Source of the DNA: Schizochytrium sp. CCTCC M209059
Taxonomy: Eukaryota > Sar > Bigyra > Thraustochytrida > Thraustochytriidae
DNA: 64,000 nt
NCBI GenBank assembly: GCA_000818945.1
Contig: KN805376.1
Span: 689,385-753,384, forward strand
Reading direction: 5' to 3'
The position numbers and the translations under genes are program-made. A model generated the notes under the pieces. The model worked only from the letters and a program-made list of their open reading frames with translations. It was not told where the DNA came from and ran no database searches. Every line of letters begins with the position of its first letter. The stretch's first letter is position 1. Below are positions 55,619 to 64,000 of this stretch, piece by piece.

Positions 55619-56087
55619 AAGGGATTCTCGTGCACGCTCAATGCATCTCCCGCCCCTCCAAATTTTACTTTGGAAATGACAAGGGAGGGAAACAGCAATG
55701 GAGGAGTGATGTGGTCTTGTTGATTGCCGTCTTTGTCCGTGAACCAAGGAAAGAGTCTAGGTACGGGCAGCAATCTCGCAAAAAGTCATGCATGGATGAA
55801 GCTGCCTATTCTTTTACACATTTCTGGAGGGCGAAGCGCAACTCGCATGTGATCATAATTTCCTTGTACAATTTACACACCTTTTGGGATTTCCCTCTTT
55901 GGGGGGATAAGATTTCGGGGAAAGGGGAAGTGGTATAACCCATTTTTCTCCCATCTTTTCCTTTTTCTTTTTCTTTTCCTTTTCCTCTTATTTTTTTAAC
56001 TTTTTCCAAACTTGCAGAGCAAGCCGGATGGAGTATCTCATGTGACAGATTGTAATAGTTTACACGTTTCCGTAGACAATTGGTGTT
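55619..56087. other. Convergent 3' intergenic region
   Basis: 469 bp between the WW-cyclin stop and the docking-complex stop. It is AT-rich, with T/C-rich tracts at about 55950-56010. No gene is seen. Confidence 0.5.
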
Positions 56088-56580
56088 TCAACGTGACGTG
56101 GTGTGACCTTCTTGGGCCATAATGCGGCGGAGCAGCTCTTGGTGCGAAAGTGGCTTCGGGTTGGAGCCGTCTCCAGCTGAAGGTCGGCTCCCGCTTGCTC
56201 TGAGGCCGGAGTCATCTCCGTCTTCGTCCTCGTCGTCTTCATCAGACCAGCCTCCGCCCGATGAGGTGGCGACTGACGGCAGTCGCTGCAAATGATAGAT
56301 TTGAGCTTGGATTGCCTGCTGCTGAAGTGCTTGCTGCTGCTTGTAGTAAGCAGTCTCAGTGGGCTTCTGCCGTGTAGCAATCGAATAGAGAAGCAAGAGC
56401 TCTGAGACACGCTGCTCAATGACTCCGATGTATTGCAGCAAGTTCTTTTCGGTGATCTCATACTTTTTCATCGAGATCGTCTCTGCCTCGGCCGCAGCAC
56501 GTTCCGATTCCGGTGACTTGTAACGCCGCTTGTTGCGCGGCTTGGCGCAATCAGTGCCGCTATGCTGTTGTTGTTGTTGC

Positions 56581-56615
<35 letters not shown>

Positions 56616-58748
56616 CTGCTGCTGTTGCTGCTGTTGCTGCTGTTGCTGCTGTTGCTGCTGTTGCTGCTGTTGCTGTTGCTGCTGCTGCTGCTGCTGCCCT
56701 GGAACAGAAAAGGATGCATGCGCCCCATTGTGAATGACAAAGTTATCAATGAGCTTGGTGTCGCACCCAATGCGGACAAAGAGAGAGGCTACAGAAGCTT
56801 TGACGCGGTCCACAAGTCTGGAAGCCTGCGTACCAGTCTCTTCATGACGCACAGTTCGCCGCTGTAAGGTTTGCAGACGCTCGTCAAGCTGGCGCAAAAT
56901 TGATCGCCCTTGACTCGTATCCCCGTCCTTGCCCTTGAAGCGCTCAATTTCCTCGCGTTCCATTTCTACGCTACTCTCCAGCTCCTCAATCTGCTCACTG
57001 AGGAGATTCACGTGAGTGAAAAGGCGAAAAATCTCCTCTTCGCGGTGCAAAAACACCTCGACCATTTCCGCGGGCGAGTCAATGCCTGATTTAGCCTTGA
57101 TCAGCTCAAAGCCCTGCTCCAACGAGTTTGCCTTTCCTTCCAGTGTGTGCAGGGCGACCTGGCCGCGAGCAATCTGCCACCTGCTCTGCTGAATGTTCGT
57201 CTTGAGTGCTTTTTCTTCATTGACGGTTAAATTGCCGGCGAGAGCCAAGTCATTTAGGGAGTCTGAGTGCAAAAGCTTGCTATGCAGGCCTCCAGCCAAT
57301 GTCTGGCGCAGCTTGGTCTCGTGCGAACAGCGCCGACGGGCGTGCTGCGTCGAGTCACGAGACTTGTCGGAAGAATACTGGTTCGATTCTTTTCCATCGC
57401 CAGAACCAAAGCGATGACTCCGTCCGCCCGAACCTTGCACCTCGCCTTGTTGTTGATTGTGCTTTAGAAGTACGGACCCAAAGGGAGACAGCTGCATGAT
57501 CGCCTTCTTGGCCTCTTCTTGCCTTTGCCTCTCCTCCTCTGCGACTCGAACCTCTTGTTTTTTGCGCTCTGACCAGAGACGCTCGCGCTCTTTTTCTGTC
57601 TTGGCGTTGACAAAGATGCTCAGCACATCCCACTCTTCCTTGAGCTCGCCGACGATTGCTGAAGACTTCTCCGCAATATCCTTTGCCTGAAGACGCAGCG
57701 CCTCTTCGCGCTCTCGCGCGGCAGCAACTTGCTGTAATATATCCTTTTGCGCTTCCTCAAGCTGCATACGCACGTCTGCAAGCTCGCGCTGCAAAGCAAA
57801 GTCATCGAGCTGCTGCAAACGAAGCTCGTTGATTTGCTCGCGCAGAACGGTGTCGCGTGTGGCGGCCTCGTTGAGCCTCGTGTGGAGGGCATCGAGCCGC
57901 ACAATATATCCTTCGCGCTTTGGCATGCCACGACGCATGCCGCGGTCACTCTTTAAAAGCACCCCCAGACGCTTGCGCGCTTGCTCGACTTTTCGTTCGA
58001 GATCGGCAGCTTGCTCGTTTTGGCGCTCAAGAATTCGCTTCTGTCGCTCCACCTTTCGCGTCATTTCGTTGCTCTCTTCTGTAATGCGAAGAAGTAACTT
58101 AATACCACGCCCTGACGCAGTTTGGCCGCTATCTCCTGAATTTGCGGTTGCAGCGCCTCCGGACGTATCCTCTTGAGTTGTGGGTGTATCAGCGCCCCGC
58201 TTCTTTTCGACGAGCTTTGAGATCATCTCCGAGGTCTTGCTTCGGGTCGCGCGGTCCATGATGGAAGGCCGGTCTGCCAGCGCCTTGGCAAAAGGATTGG
58301 GTTTAAGTCTTCTTCGTCGTGCAGGGGACGTCAATGCTGCAGACGTCGATCTCGATGAGGAAGGAATCTGCCGCTTCTTCTTTCGTTTGGGTCTCTTGGC
58401 ATCGCTGGTGCTCGAGGTCTTTGGACGCATGCGCTTTCCATCAAGATCCGGGCGCCATAGCTTGTCTTTGGATTGGCTGCTGCCTGGAGCTGCAGTTGCC
58501 GCGCGCATGGCATTCGCAGATGATGTCGACGACGATTTCGGCTTGAGAGAGACCCGCGAGACACGACTTGGGACGAAAGCTGACGCCACCGTCGTCCCTC
58601 GAGATCTGCCGACAAGGCTAGCATCTCGGATCTCACCTGTGGCAGAGTCTTTCCTGGCCGGCGCCGTCGCGTCGCCTGTCGCTGCGCCGTTCACCGCTGC
58701 AGCGTGGACGAGGCTCGCCATGCCCGCGGGGCTGCTTTTCCCAAACAT
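56088..58748 (-). CDS. Outer dynein arm docking complex coiled-coil protein (ODAD1/CCDC63/CCDC114-like)
   Basis: The product is 886 aa from the ATG at 58748; the longer frame opens only from TTG. The first 190 residues are basic and Ser-rich. Coiled coil runs from about 215 to 665 with an insert of Ser/Gly. The segment DSPAEMVEVFLHREEEIFRL followed by FTHVNLLSEQIEELE resembles the most conserved block of the CCDC63/CCDC114 family, which includes the Chlamydomonas ODA1/DC2 docking subunit. These proteins seat outer dynein arms on doublet microtubules. Unusually, the chain is interrupted by a polyglutamine tract of more than 40 residues encoded by mixed CAG/CAA with one Pro, followed by another charged helix and a Ser/Glu-rich tail. 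Orthology within the docking-complex family is uncertain. Confidence 0.75.
56564..56696 (-). repeat. Polyglutamine-encoding CAG/CAA repeat
   Basis: A 133-bp tract of CTG/TTG on the plus strand, interrupted once by a CGG (Pro in the protein). Mixed codons imply the tract is kept as polyQ rather than being a fresh slippage product. Confidence 0.93.
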
Positions 58749-58893
58749 CTTGCTCTGCAGACCTGCCTCGCCTCGCGCGTCCGCAGTCGCACAAGCAAAT
58801 ACGCAAGCGAGCGAGCGCGCTCGCGGCGCCGTGTCCGGACTGGCGTCGCCTTCGAAGCGATGCTTCAAAGGCCGCTCGAGCCCTCTCAAGGGA

Positions 58894-58919
58894 GGGAGAG
58901 AGAGAGAGAGAGAGAGAGA
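58894..58919. repeat. (GA)n microsatellite
   Basis: About thirteen GA units, some 150 nt upstream of the docking-complex ATG. Confidence 0.85.
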
Positions 58920-59046
58920 TTGATCGACTCGGGCTCAGATTTGGATCATCATTTTCATCATCATCATCATTATCATCAATTATAAGGAGGATTCACCGTT
59001 CTCTTCAACGGACATCTTGGATGGAGATGAGGGCGAGATGAGGGCG

Positions 59047-59106
59047 AGACAAGACAGGACAAGACAAGACAAGACAAGACAAGACAAGACAAGACAAGAC
59101 AAGACA
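59047..59106. repeat. (AAGAC)n pentanucleotide repeat
   Basis: About eleven units, one with an A-to-G change, 215-275 nt upstream of the ATG at 59321. Confidence 0.92.
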
Positions 59107-59150
59107 ACATGCTTGAGCGTATTTGTTAGGCAGGCACGTTCGCACGATCG

Positions 59151-59280
59151 CTTGATTGATCGATCGATCGATCGATTGATTGATCGATTGATTGATCGAT
59201 TGATTGATCGATTGATTGATCGATTGATTGATCGATTGGTCGATCGCGAGGCCGATCGATTGGTCGATCGTGAGGCCGAT
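59151..59280. repeat. (GATT/GATC)n array with 12-bp higher-order unit
   Basis: A tetranucleotide array built from GATTGATTGATC units, ending in two copies of a longer unit with GAGGCCGATCGATTGG. It lies immediately before the ATG at 59321 and is self-complementary at each GATC. Confidence 0.92.
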
Positions 59281-59320
59281 TGGTGTTTAAAATAGCGCAG
59301 ACGCTGACGCGCTCTGCGCA

Positions 59321-61411
59321 ATGGTCATTCTGCAGTCGGTTGAGGCCCAATTGCAAGGACTTGATGACCTGCTCAAGGGACTTACGGACAACCTCGCAAC
59401 CAGCAAAGACCGCGAGGTGCAGAAGACAGCACTGCACAAAGGCGCTCGAGCGAAAAAAAGCTCGCTTGAGAAACATGTTGCTCACCCACGCGCTCGAAAG
59501 GGCAGTGATGCGCGAGGCAGCCAAAATACATTGAAGAAACTCCAGGGTGCATCTAATATGGCTCGCCGAGAGCATAACGTACCTGCTCAACCAATTAAAA
59601 GTGCAAAAAGCGCAAGAAGCGAAGCGAATCCATTGGAAGATCTCAATGCTGAAGCTGTCCAGCATGACGATGCTCGAAAGCTTACTTGTGATGCCGGTGC
59701 CAACGTTGAAGTGAGCGTTCAAGACGATGATTTACTAGCTCGTGCGAGAGAATTTGTGCGCCAAGCAAATGCGCTCTTCCCTGACTCCAAAAAGGTGGAC
59801 GACGTCACGGACACGGTGCCATCTGCAACAAAAGAGAGCGCTGTGCATCCTGAAAAAGAAGATGAGACGCCAGATCTTGACGAAGAGTCGATCGCCAGTG
59901 ATGATTCGCTTTGTACGCCTCGCGCTGCCAAGCCTCCGAAAACATACATGTGGGTCCCACTTGCGCGAGGAGGCATGACAGCCCGCGGATCAGATTCGAT
60001 TTATTTCCAGTCAGACATATGCGAGCCCAATGCCTTCACCGAAACGGTTGCCCAGGACATTCTTGTTTGTGGACACGTGTACCGTGTTACCTCAGTTGAA
60101 AGGGTATCATCCGGTGGGGTCAAGGTGATTCTGACGTCTGCAATTATCAGTGCAGCCCGGCAGCGCGACAAAGACAACGAAGGATTCGTCAAGGTGTTTG
60201 CCAAGATGTGCCATCACAAGCTTACCACGGAGCAAAAACGGCGGGCGCGCCTTTGCGGGAAGGGCCACGTCTACGGCCTCATTCAAGCATCAAGTCGGTC
60301 CTCGCGAGGACGAGAGGCAACAGAACGCAAACTCATGGCAGCCGAGGAAGCGAGCCAGCGGCAGCGAGCGGCTGAAGACCAGCGAAAGCAAGCCTTGGAA
60401 GTGAAAGCTGCGGAGCTCCGCGCGCGAACTAAAGCTCGATTGCAGAAGCAAGCGAGAGAGCGTCGCGCTGCTGAAAAAGCGAAACAAGAAGCGGAAGCTA
60501 TGGAAGCTGTGGAACGCGTTAAGCAAGAATCCAGAGTTCAGGACGAGCTTGTTCGGGCCGCCGAGCTGAGTCGCAAACGAATTGCCCAGCATCGACTTCG
60601 GGAAAAAAGGAAACAAAGTCTCGCAGAAACGCAAGAGAAAGTGAAAGCTACGAATGTTGAGGTTTCTTCCACCAGCCGGACTGAAACACCCGATCTCGTT
60701 CGCAAATCGCGCGAGAGGGTTCGCCTACGCAAAGAGTCCCTTCGTGCCGCACAGGCTGCGCTTCAAGCGGAGGAAGAACCAACATCGGGCCGAAGCTGTG
60801 GCGAAACTGCAAAAATGCGACTCACTGAGGAAGAAATGCGCCGCGCTACACGAGAGCGCAGGGAGCGTTTTATCAAGGTTGCGCGGAGTGTACGAGAGGA
60901 AGAAGAGGCAAAATACGCTCGAGCCAGCAAGATGACCAAACCAAGGCCAAACACCACACTAGGCTCCACATTGGCAAATCGAGTGCAGGTGAAAATTCTG
61001 CCTTCACCACGAAAAACGAGGTTTCCGCCATTGACCTCAAATACTTTGTTCAAGCCGGCTCTGGCAAGGGCTTCTACAACAACATATAACAGGCACGGTG
61101 AAAAACCTGTTGAAAGCAATAATCGCATGAACAAAAACAACAACAATAGCAACAATAATAACGATGGTCTCAGCGACGACGAGGATGAAGGGCATATGTA
61201 CGAGTCCAGCGTTCACTTCACGGTGCGCGAGGTCAACAGTGGTCGAGCGGCTCGCTCCGCGGGTGATGCGCCAGCAACAGCAATATCAATATTGCCGTCC
61301 TCACCAGCAGCAGCAACAACAGCATCAACGTCGACAAGACGAATGAATACGAAGGAAACGCCTCCGTCCTTTGCGCAAACGAACCGTCGCGGGTCGTACC
61401 TTTTTCATTGA
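59321..61411 (+). CDS. Orphan coiled-coil protein
   Basis: The product is 696 aa from the ATG at 59321. The first 60 residues are helical and basic. Residues about 145-200 are acidic. A compact region of about 95 residues (about 208-300) includes YMWVPLARGG, an ILVCGHVYRVTSVERVSSGG strand pair and a Cys-His-His cluster, and looks like a small folded domain. From about 325 to 560 there is a long Arg/Glu/Ala-rich helix likely to be a coiled coil or single alpha-helix. The tail has an Asn run (NNNNSNNNN) and Ser/Thr-rich disorder. I do not recognise the family. Its divergent promoter partner is a dynein-docking protein, so a flagellar role is possible but unproven. Confidence 0.7.
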   Translation: MVILQSVEAQLQGLDDLLKGLTDNLATSKDREVQKTALHKGARAKKSSLEKHVAHPRARKGSDARGSQNTLKKLQGASNMARREHNVPAQPIKSAKSARSEANPLEDLNAEAVQHDDARKLTCDAGANVEVSVQDDDLLARAREFVRQANALFPDSKKVDDVTDTVPSATKESAVHPEKEDETPDLDEESIASDDSLCTPRAAKPPKTYMWVPLARGGMTARGSDSIYFQSDICEPNAFTETVAQDILVCGHVYRVTSVERVSSGGVKVILTSAIISAARQRDKDNEGFVKVFAKMCHHKLTTEQKRRARLCGKGHVYGLIQASSRSSRGREATERKLMAAEEASQRQRAAEDQRKQALEVKAAELRARTKARLQKQARERRAAEKAKQEAEAMEAVERVKQESRVQDELVRAAELSRKRIAQHRLREKRKQSLAETQEKVKATNVEVSSTSRTETPDLVRKSRERVRLRKESLRAAQAALQAEEEPTSGRSCGETAKMRLTEEEMRRATRERRERFIKVARSVREEEEAKYARASKMTKPRPNTTLGSTLANRVQVKILPSPRKTRFPPLTSNTLFKPALARASTTTYNRHGEKPVESNNRMNKNNNNSNNNNDGLSDDEDEGHMYESSVHFTVREVNSGRAARSAGDAPATAISILPSSPAAATTASTSTRRMNTKETPPSFAQTNRRGSYLFH

Positions 61412-61455
61412 GAAATAAATCAACATAGATTTGCTCTGCTCATCGCTCTCTTAAC

Positions 61456-62982
61456 TTATTCGTCGCCTTCGCCCTCTTCCCCTTCCTCAATAAGCTCCTG
61501 ATGCTGGATTTTAGATGAGGGCCCACGCGCGATTGTTTTGCCAGCGAACTCAGTTGATGCTTCCTGTGCATGTGCTTGGTAGAGCTGGGACTGCGCCAGC
61601 ACAGGGCCTGCAATCATGAGAAAGGACCTCATGACGCTGACATCGTCTTCGTTAAAAACGCCATAGAGTTTGTTAATGAGCTGAATGACGCCAACGACGG
61701 TGCCATCATTGTCCTGACATGGCATGCAAAGGATGGTTTTTGTTTTGAATCCACTCTTCTTGTCAACCTCCTGGTTGAAGCGCGGATCTTCATATGCGTC
61801 GGGAATGTTGATGATTTCATTGTTGACGCAGCATTCCCCGGCAATTCCCTTGTCCATTGGCATGCGTAGGTTGACTTCACCTTGTAAAGACATGAGTTCC
61901 TTGGCAGTTTTGTCGAGGAGAAACATGGTACAACGATCTGCTTCGACGAGTTCGTGGGCTCGCTGGGTAATTGTAAAGAGGAGAGAGTTCACGCCTAGGT
62001 TGCTGTGCATAGCTTGAATGATGTCGAGAAGCGACTGCACCTTTCTCTGCGATGATGCCATGTTTTGGTACAAACTCGCATTATTGAGCGCAATCCCAGC
62101 CTGCGCGGCAAGAATCCCCACCATTTCTTCGTCAATATCTGAAAAGGGCACGTACTTCTCATCTTTGCCATTTCCATCCTTGGTCTCGGACTCGTAATTT
62201 TCCAAGCCGGCTTGGTACTGCTTTGTGCTTTCTGGAAAGCGATTAATGGCCTGAAGAACCCCGACCACCTTGCTGTCGGCATCCTGGACAGGGACGGCGA
62301 GGATGGATTTAGTCCTGTAGCCAGTGTTGGCATCATGCTCACTGTTGAAGCGCGAGTCGTCATAGGCGTCGGAAATATTGCAACGCACGCCCGTGGCGGC
62401 GACAGAGCCTGCTACGCCCTGCCCGATCGGGAGACGAATGCTCTTTGCGCCCTTGGCAACCATAAGTTGAAGCTCTCTTGATCCCTCGTCCAACGTGAAC
62501 AGCGAAGCGCGATCACAGTGCAAAAGTTCGCACGTTTCCTTGATGATGACTTCAGTGGCATCATACGGATCAAGCTGCCCGGCAATGGCGCGAGAGGAAG
62601 CAATCGCCTGCTCAAGGGTTTCGAGCCGCTTCTTAATGGCAATCGTGTCAGAAAGCGTCCCGGGTCTCCGAGGTGCTTTCCGGGGATGAATTTCCCCGTC
62701 CTCGTCAGCGGATGCCGACGCTTCTTTGTAGCAATCCTTGGCATATTGCACGCAGTCTGCAGGCGAGTATGGTTTGCCTTCACGGGCTTGCACTTTTTCG
62801 TCGAGGACGTCGCGCAAGAACGCTACCGGGTCTTTCGGCCTGTTAAGGATCACTTCTGCTGTCAGGTACTCCACGAGCACCTTAAAGTTGTGTCGGCCCA
62901 GGTAAGCGGAGGACGCTTCGAGCTCGTTGGCCTTGCTCACCCCGCCCTGGCCCGGGGTCTCCTCTGTCGTCGTCGCCGCCAT
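61456..62982 (-). CDS. RIIa/DPY30-type docking domain plus two GAF domains
   Basis: The product is 508 aa from the ATG at 62982. Residues about 25-63 (AYLGRHNFKVLVEYLTAEV then RPKDPVAFL) match the RIIa/DPY30-type dimerisation-docking fold used by PKA regulatory subunits and radial-spoke proteins. Two GAF domains follow, at about 118-290 and 320-460. Each has the strand order GVLQAIN or GVIQLIN, and both keep elements of the cyclic-nucleotide GAF signature NK-xn-F-x3-DE seen in phosphodiesterases: GAF1 has N-R...F-SDI-DE, GAF2 has N-K...F-NED-D. No phosphodiesterase or cyclase catalytic domain follows. The tail is acidic. The layout suggests a ligand-regulated adaptor, possibly at the axoneme, where DPY30-GAF (RSP2-type) proteins occur. 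Ligand binding is inferred from the motif only. Confidence 0.85.
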   Translation of the reverse strand: MAATTTEETPGQGGVSKANELEASSAYLGRHNFKVLVEYLTAEVILNRPKDPVAFLRDVLDEKVQAREGKPYSPADCVQYAKDCYKEASASADEDGEIHPRKAPRRPGTLSDTIAIKKRLETLEQAIASSRAIAGQLDPYDATEVIIKETCELLHCDRASLFTLDEGSRELQLMVAKGAKSIRLPIGQGVAGSVAATGVRCNISDAYDDSRFNSEHDANTGYRTKSILAVPVQDADSKVVGVLQAINRFPESTKQYQAGLENYESETKDGNGKDEKYVPFSDIDEEMVGILAAQAGIALNNASLYQNMASSQRKVQSLLDIIQAMHSNLGVNSLLFTITQRAHELVEADRCTMFLLDKTAKELMSLQGEVNLRMPMDKGIAGECCVNNEIINIPDAYEDPRFNQEVDKKSGFKTKTILCMPCQDNDGTVVGVIQLINKLYGVFNEDDVSVMRSFLMIAGPVLAQSQLYQAHAQEASTEFAGKTIARGPSSKIQHQELIEEGEEGEGDE

Positions 62983-63840
62983 GATGTGTTTTTATTTGTC
63001 GACTTTAATGCTCGTGCCAAACCCGGCCCTGATTGCGTACGCGTGGCACAAGAGAGACACCAGCACCTCTTTTCCTTAGCGGATGACCCTCGGGTACACG
63101 CAAACGCACACTCGCATATACGTCTGCAATGCGCTCGAGCGTGGTGTTGCGCTTCTTTCGCCCGCCGAGCCCCTCAACCAAGGGGCGTATTCTGGAACTC
63201 AATGACTATCTGGGTCTTGTTTCTATAGTAAAAAAACCAGACCATGTGCATTGTAAACAAGATAAAGTATACGTTTCGGTGCCGCACTCTCAAGCTGGGA
63301 AAAAACAGGCTCAAACTCCTTCCGCGCGTACCCCCCTCGGCCAAACGGTACTATCGTTTTTTTTTTAATTCGGCGCGATGGATGCTCGAGTGTCATTTCT
63401 TGGGGCTTACTTTGGCTTGGCCTAGGCCTAGGCCTAGTTTGGCTTTTCTGGAATCGACTGGGCTTGGCTTGTTGTTTGTCATTTCTTGTCTTTCCAAAAA
63501 AGAAAAGAAGGAGGGAAGAGCAAAGAAAAGAGAAAGAAAGGGATAGAAGAGCGAAACGAGGTTTAATCGGGGTTCGAGGACCTGGCTTAGAGCCCTCCGG
63601 CATTCTGCATGGGATGAACGAGAAGGTCACTCACTGTTCATTTGTCTCACTCCTGCTGCTCAAGATGCATTGTGATACAAAGGCTGCAGGAAAAGGCAAA
63701 TGAACTTGTCTGATGTTATTATAATTGTTAGAGGAGAAAAAAAAAAAGAGAGAAGGTCAAGAAAAAAAAGGCCGAAACGATTACTTGAACTCAGCTCAGC
63801 CGGCTTGGGCTTCTATGAAAAATTATTGTACGTCAGTGTG
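62983..63840. other. Intergenic region, 858 bp
   Basis: This lies between the start of the GAF gene (-) and the stop of the ABCA-type gene (-). Two overlapping TAGGCCTA palindromes at 63423-63436 sit in a TTGGC-rich stretch. A-rich and T-rich tracts occur at 63358-63367, 63495-63545 and 63735-63770. No gene is seen. Confidence 0.5.
63423..63436. promoter_or_regulatory. Overlapping TAGGCCTA palindromes
   Basis: CCTAGGCCTAGGCCTAG contains two overlapping copies of the 8-mer also found at 32344 and 53445/53463. It lies about 440 bp upstream of the GAF gene ATG. Confidence 0.35.
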
Positions 63841-63999
63841 CTAAGGAGCAGACTGATTCCGGGAAAGATGCACAAAGACCTCCTCGAGTGTGGTGGCCGA
63901 AAGGCCAAAGTCAACAATGCCAAGTTCGGCTCGCGCACTTTCAATCTTTCGAATTGCTTCGGAAAGAACGATTTCGGCACGATCAATCTCAAAGTTAGA
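63841..63999 (-). CDS. ABCA-type ABC transporter, C-terminal end (partial)
   Basis: The last 52 codons plus TAG of a gene that continues beyond the window. The visible tail reads ...ELGIVDFGLSATTLEEVFVHL, the D-x-[SG]-[VL]-S-x-TTLE-[EQ]-VF closing motif found after the second nucleotide-binding domain of ABCA lipid transporters. No frame other than this one is open through the segment. The upstream portion (Walker motifs, membrane domains) is outside the sequence, so subfamily and function beyond ABCA type cannot be judged. Confidence 0.75.
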   Translation of the reverse strand, partial: SNFEIDRAEIVLSEAIRKIESARAELGIVDFGLSATTLEEVFVHLSRNQSAP

Positions 64000-64000
64000 A

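Larger units (their letters stand above)
58749..59320. promoter_or_regulatory. Divergent repeat-rich intergenic region
   Basis: 572 bp between the docking-complex start (-) and the orphan coiled-coil start (+). It consists largely of simple repeats: (GA)n at about 58894-58919, (ATC)n at about 58944-58977, (AAGAC)n at 59047-59106 and a (GATT/GATC)n array at 59151-59280. Both promoters must lie here. Confidence 0.6.

Noticed and set aside
56513..56867. Plus-strand poly-Leu, poly-Cys and poly-Ala frames
   Set aside because: Different frames of the same CAG/CAA repeat coding for polyGln on the minus strand.
59151..59280. CRISPR-like regular repeat array
   Set aside because: The units are 4-12 bp simple repeats without unique spacers in a eukaryotic sequence.
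63423..63436. Telomere-like CCTAGG repeat
   Set aside because: Only about two and a half units, internal, and different from TTAGGG-type telomeres.

Overview
This window is nuclear DNA from a flagellated, gene-dense, GC-rich protist. The probable source is a thraustochytrid-type stramenopile (labyrinthulomycete); that is an inference from gene content and style, not a database match. Support comes from several motile-cilium or basal-body proteins (a HYDIN-type ASH/MSP giant, an outer-dynein-arm docking-complex coiled coil, FOR20/CEP20, a CSPP1/CCDC66-like coiled coil, a RIIa/DPY30-GAF protein), a single-domain voltage-gated cation channel, very long intronless genes, and only three clear introns (59, 126 and 145 nt, all GT-AG). 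A 10-N scaffold gap lies at 22212-22221.

Layout. 1-11.8 kb: one 3930-codon ASH/MSP-repeat ORF, open at its 5' edge. 12.6-17.4 kb: a convergent pair, a THAP-like protein (+) and a two-exon EH-domain/synergin-like AP-1 accessory protein (-), with stop codons 17 bp apart. 17.9-24.3 kb: a small mitochondrial membrane protein (+), an ion channel (-) and CCT4 (+). The last two are divergent and share (GCAAA)n leaders. 24.7-29.0 kb: a signal-peptide-bearing double glycosyltransferase, GT41/OGT fused to a GT-B enzyme (-). 30.2-35.3 kb: a protein with five ENSA/Igo-like FDS motifs, a METTL21-type methyltransferase and an orphan membrane protein (all +). 35.5-38.4 kb: a secreted double GDPH-module protein and FOR20 (-). 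39.3-48.9 kb: a large coiled-coil protein, CHMP1 and an ankyrin protein (+). 49.5-55.6 kb: a two-exon TruB-type pseudouridine synthase, a PH/coiled-coil protein and a WW-cyclin Y fusion (+). 56.1-63.0 kb: a docking-complex coiled coil with polyQ (-), an orphan coiled coil (+) and RIIa/DPY30-GAF-GAF (-). 63.8-64.0 kb: the 3' end of an ABCA-type transporter (-).

There is no operon logic. Themes recur: flagellum assembly and motility; clathrin, AP-1 and ESCRT trafficking; and signalling (a possible PP2A-B55 inhibitor array, a cyclin Y fusion, a cyclic-nucleotide-type GAF tandem). The strongest candidates for undescribed biology are the multi-FDS protein (30238-32157), the GT41-GT4 fusion (24681-29000), the RIIa/DPY30-GAF-GAF protein (61456-62982) and the WW-cyclin Y fusion (53717-55618). 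Several start codons were moved inward to the first ATG, because the longest open frames began at TTG or GTG.
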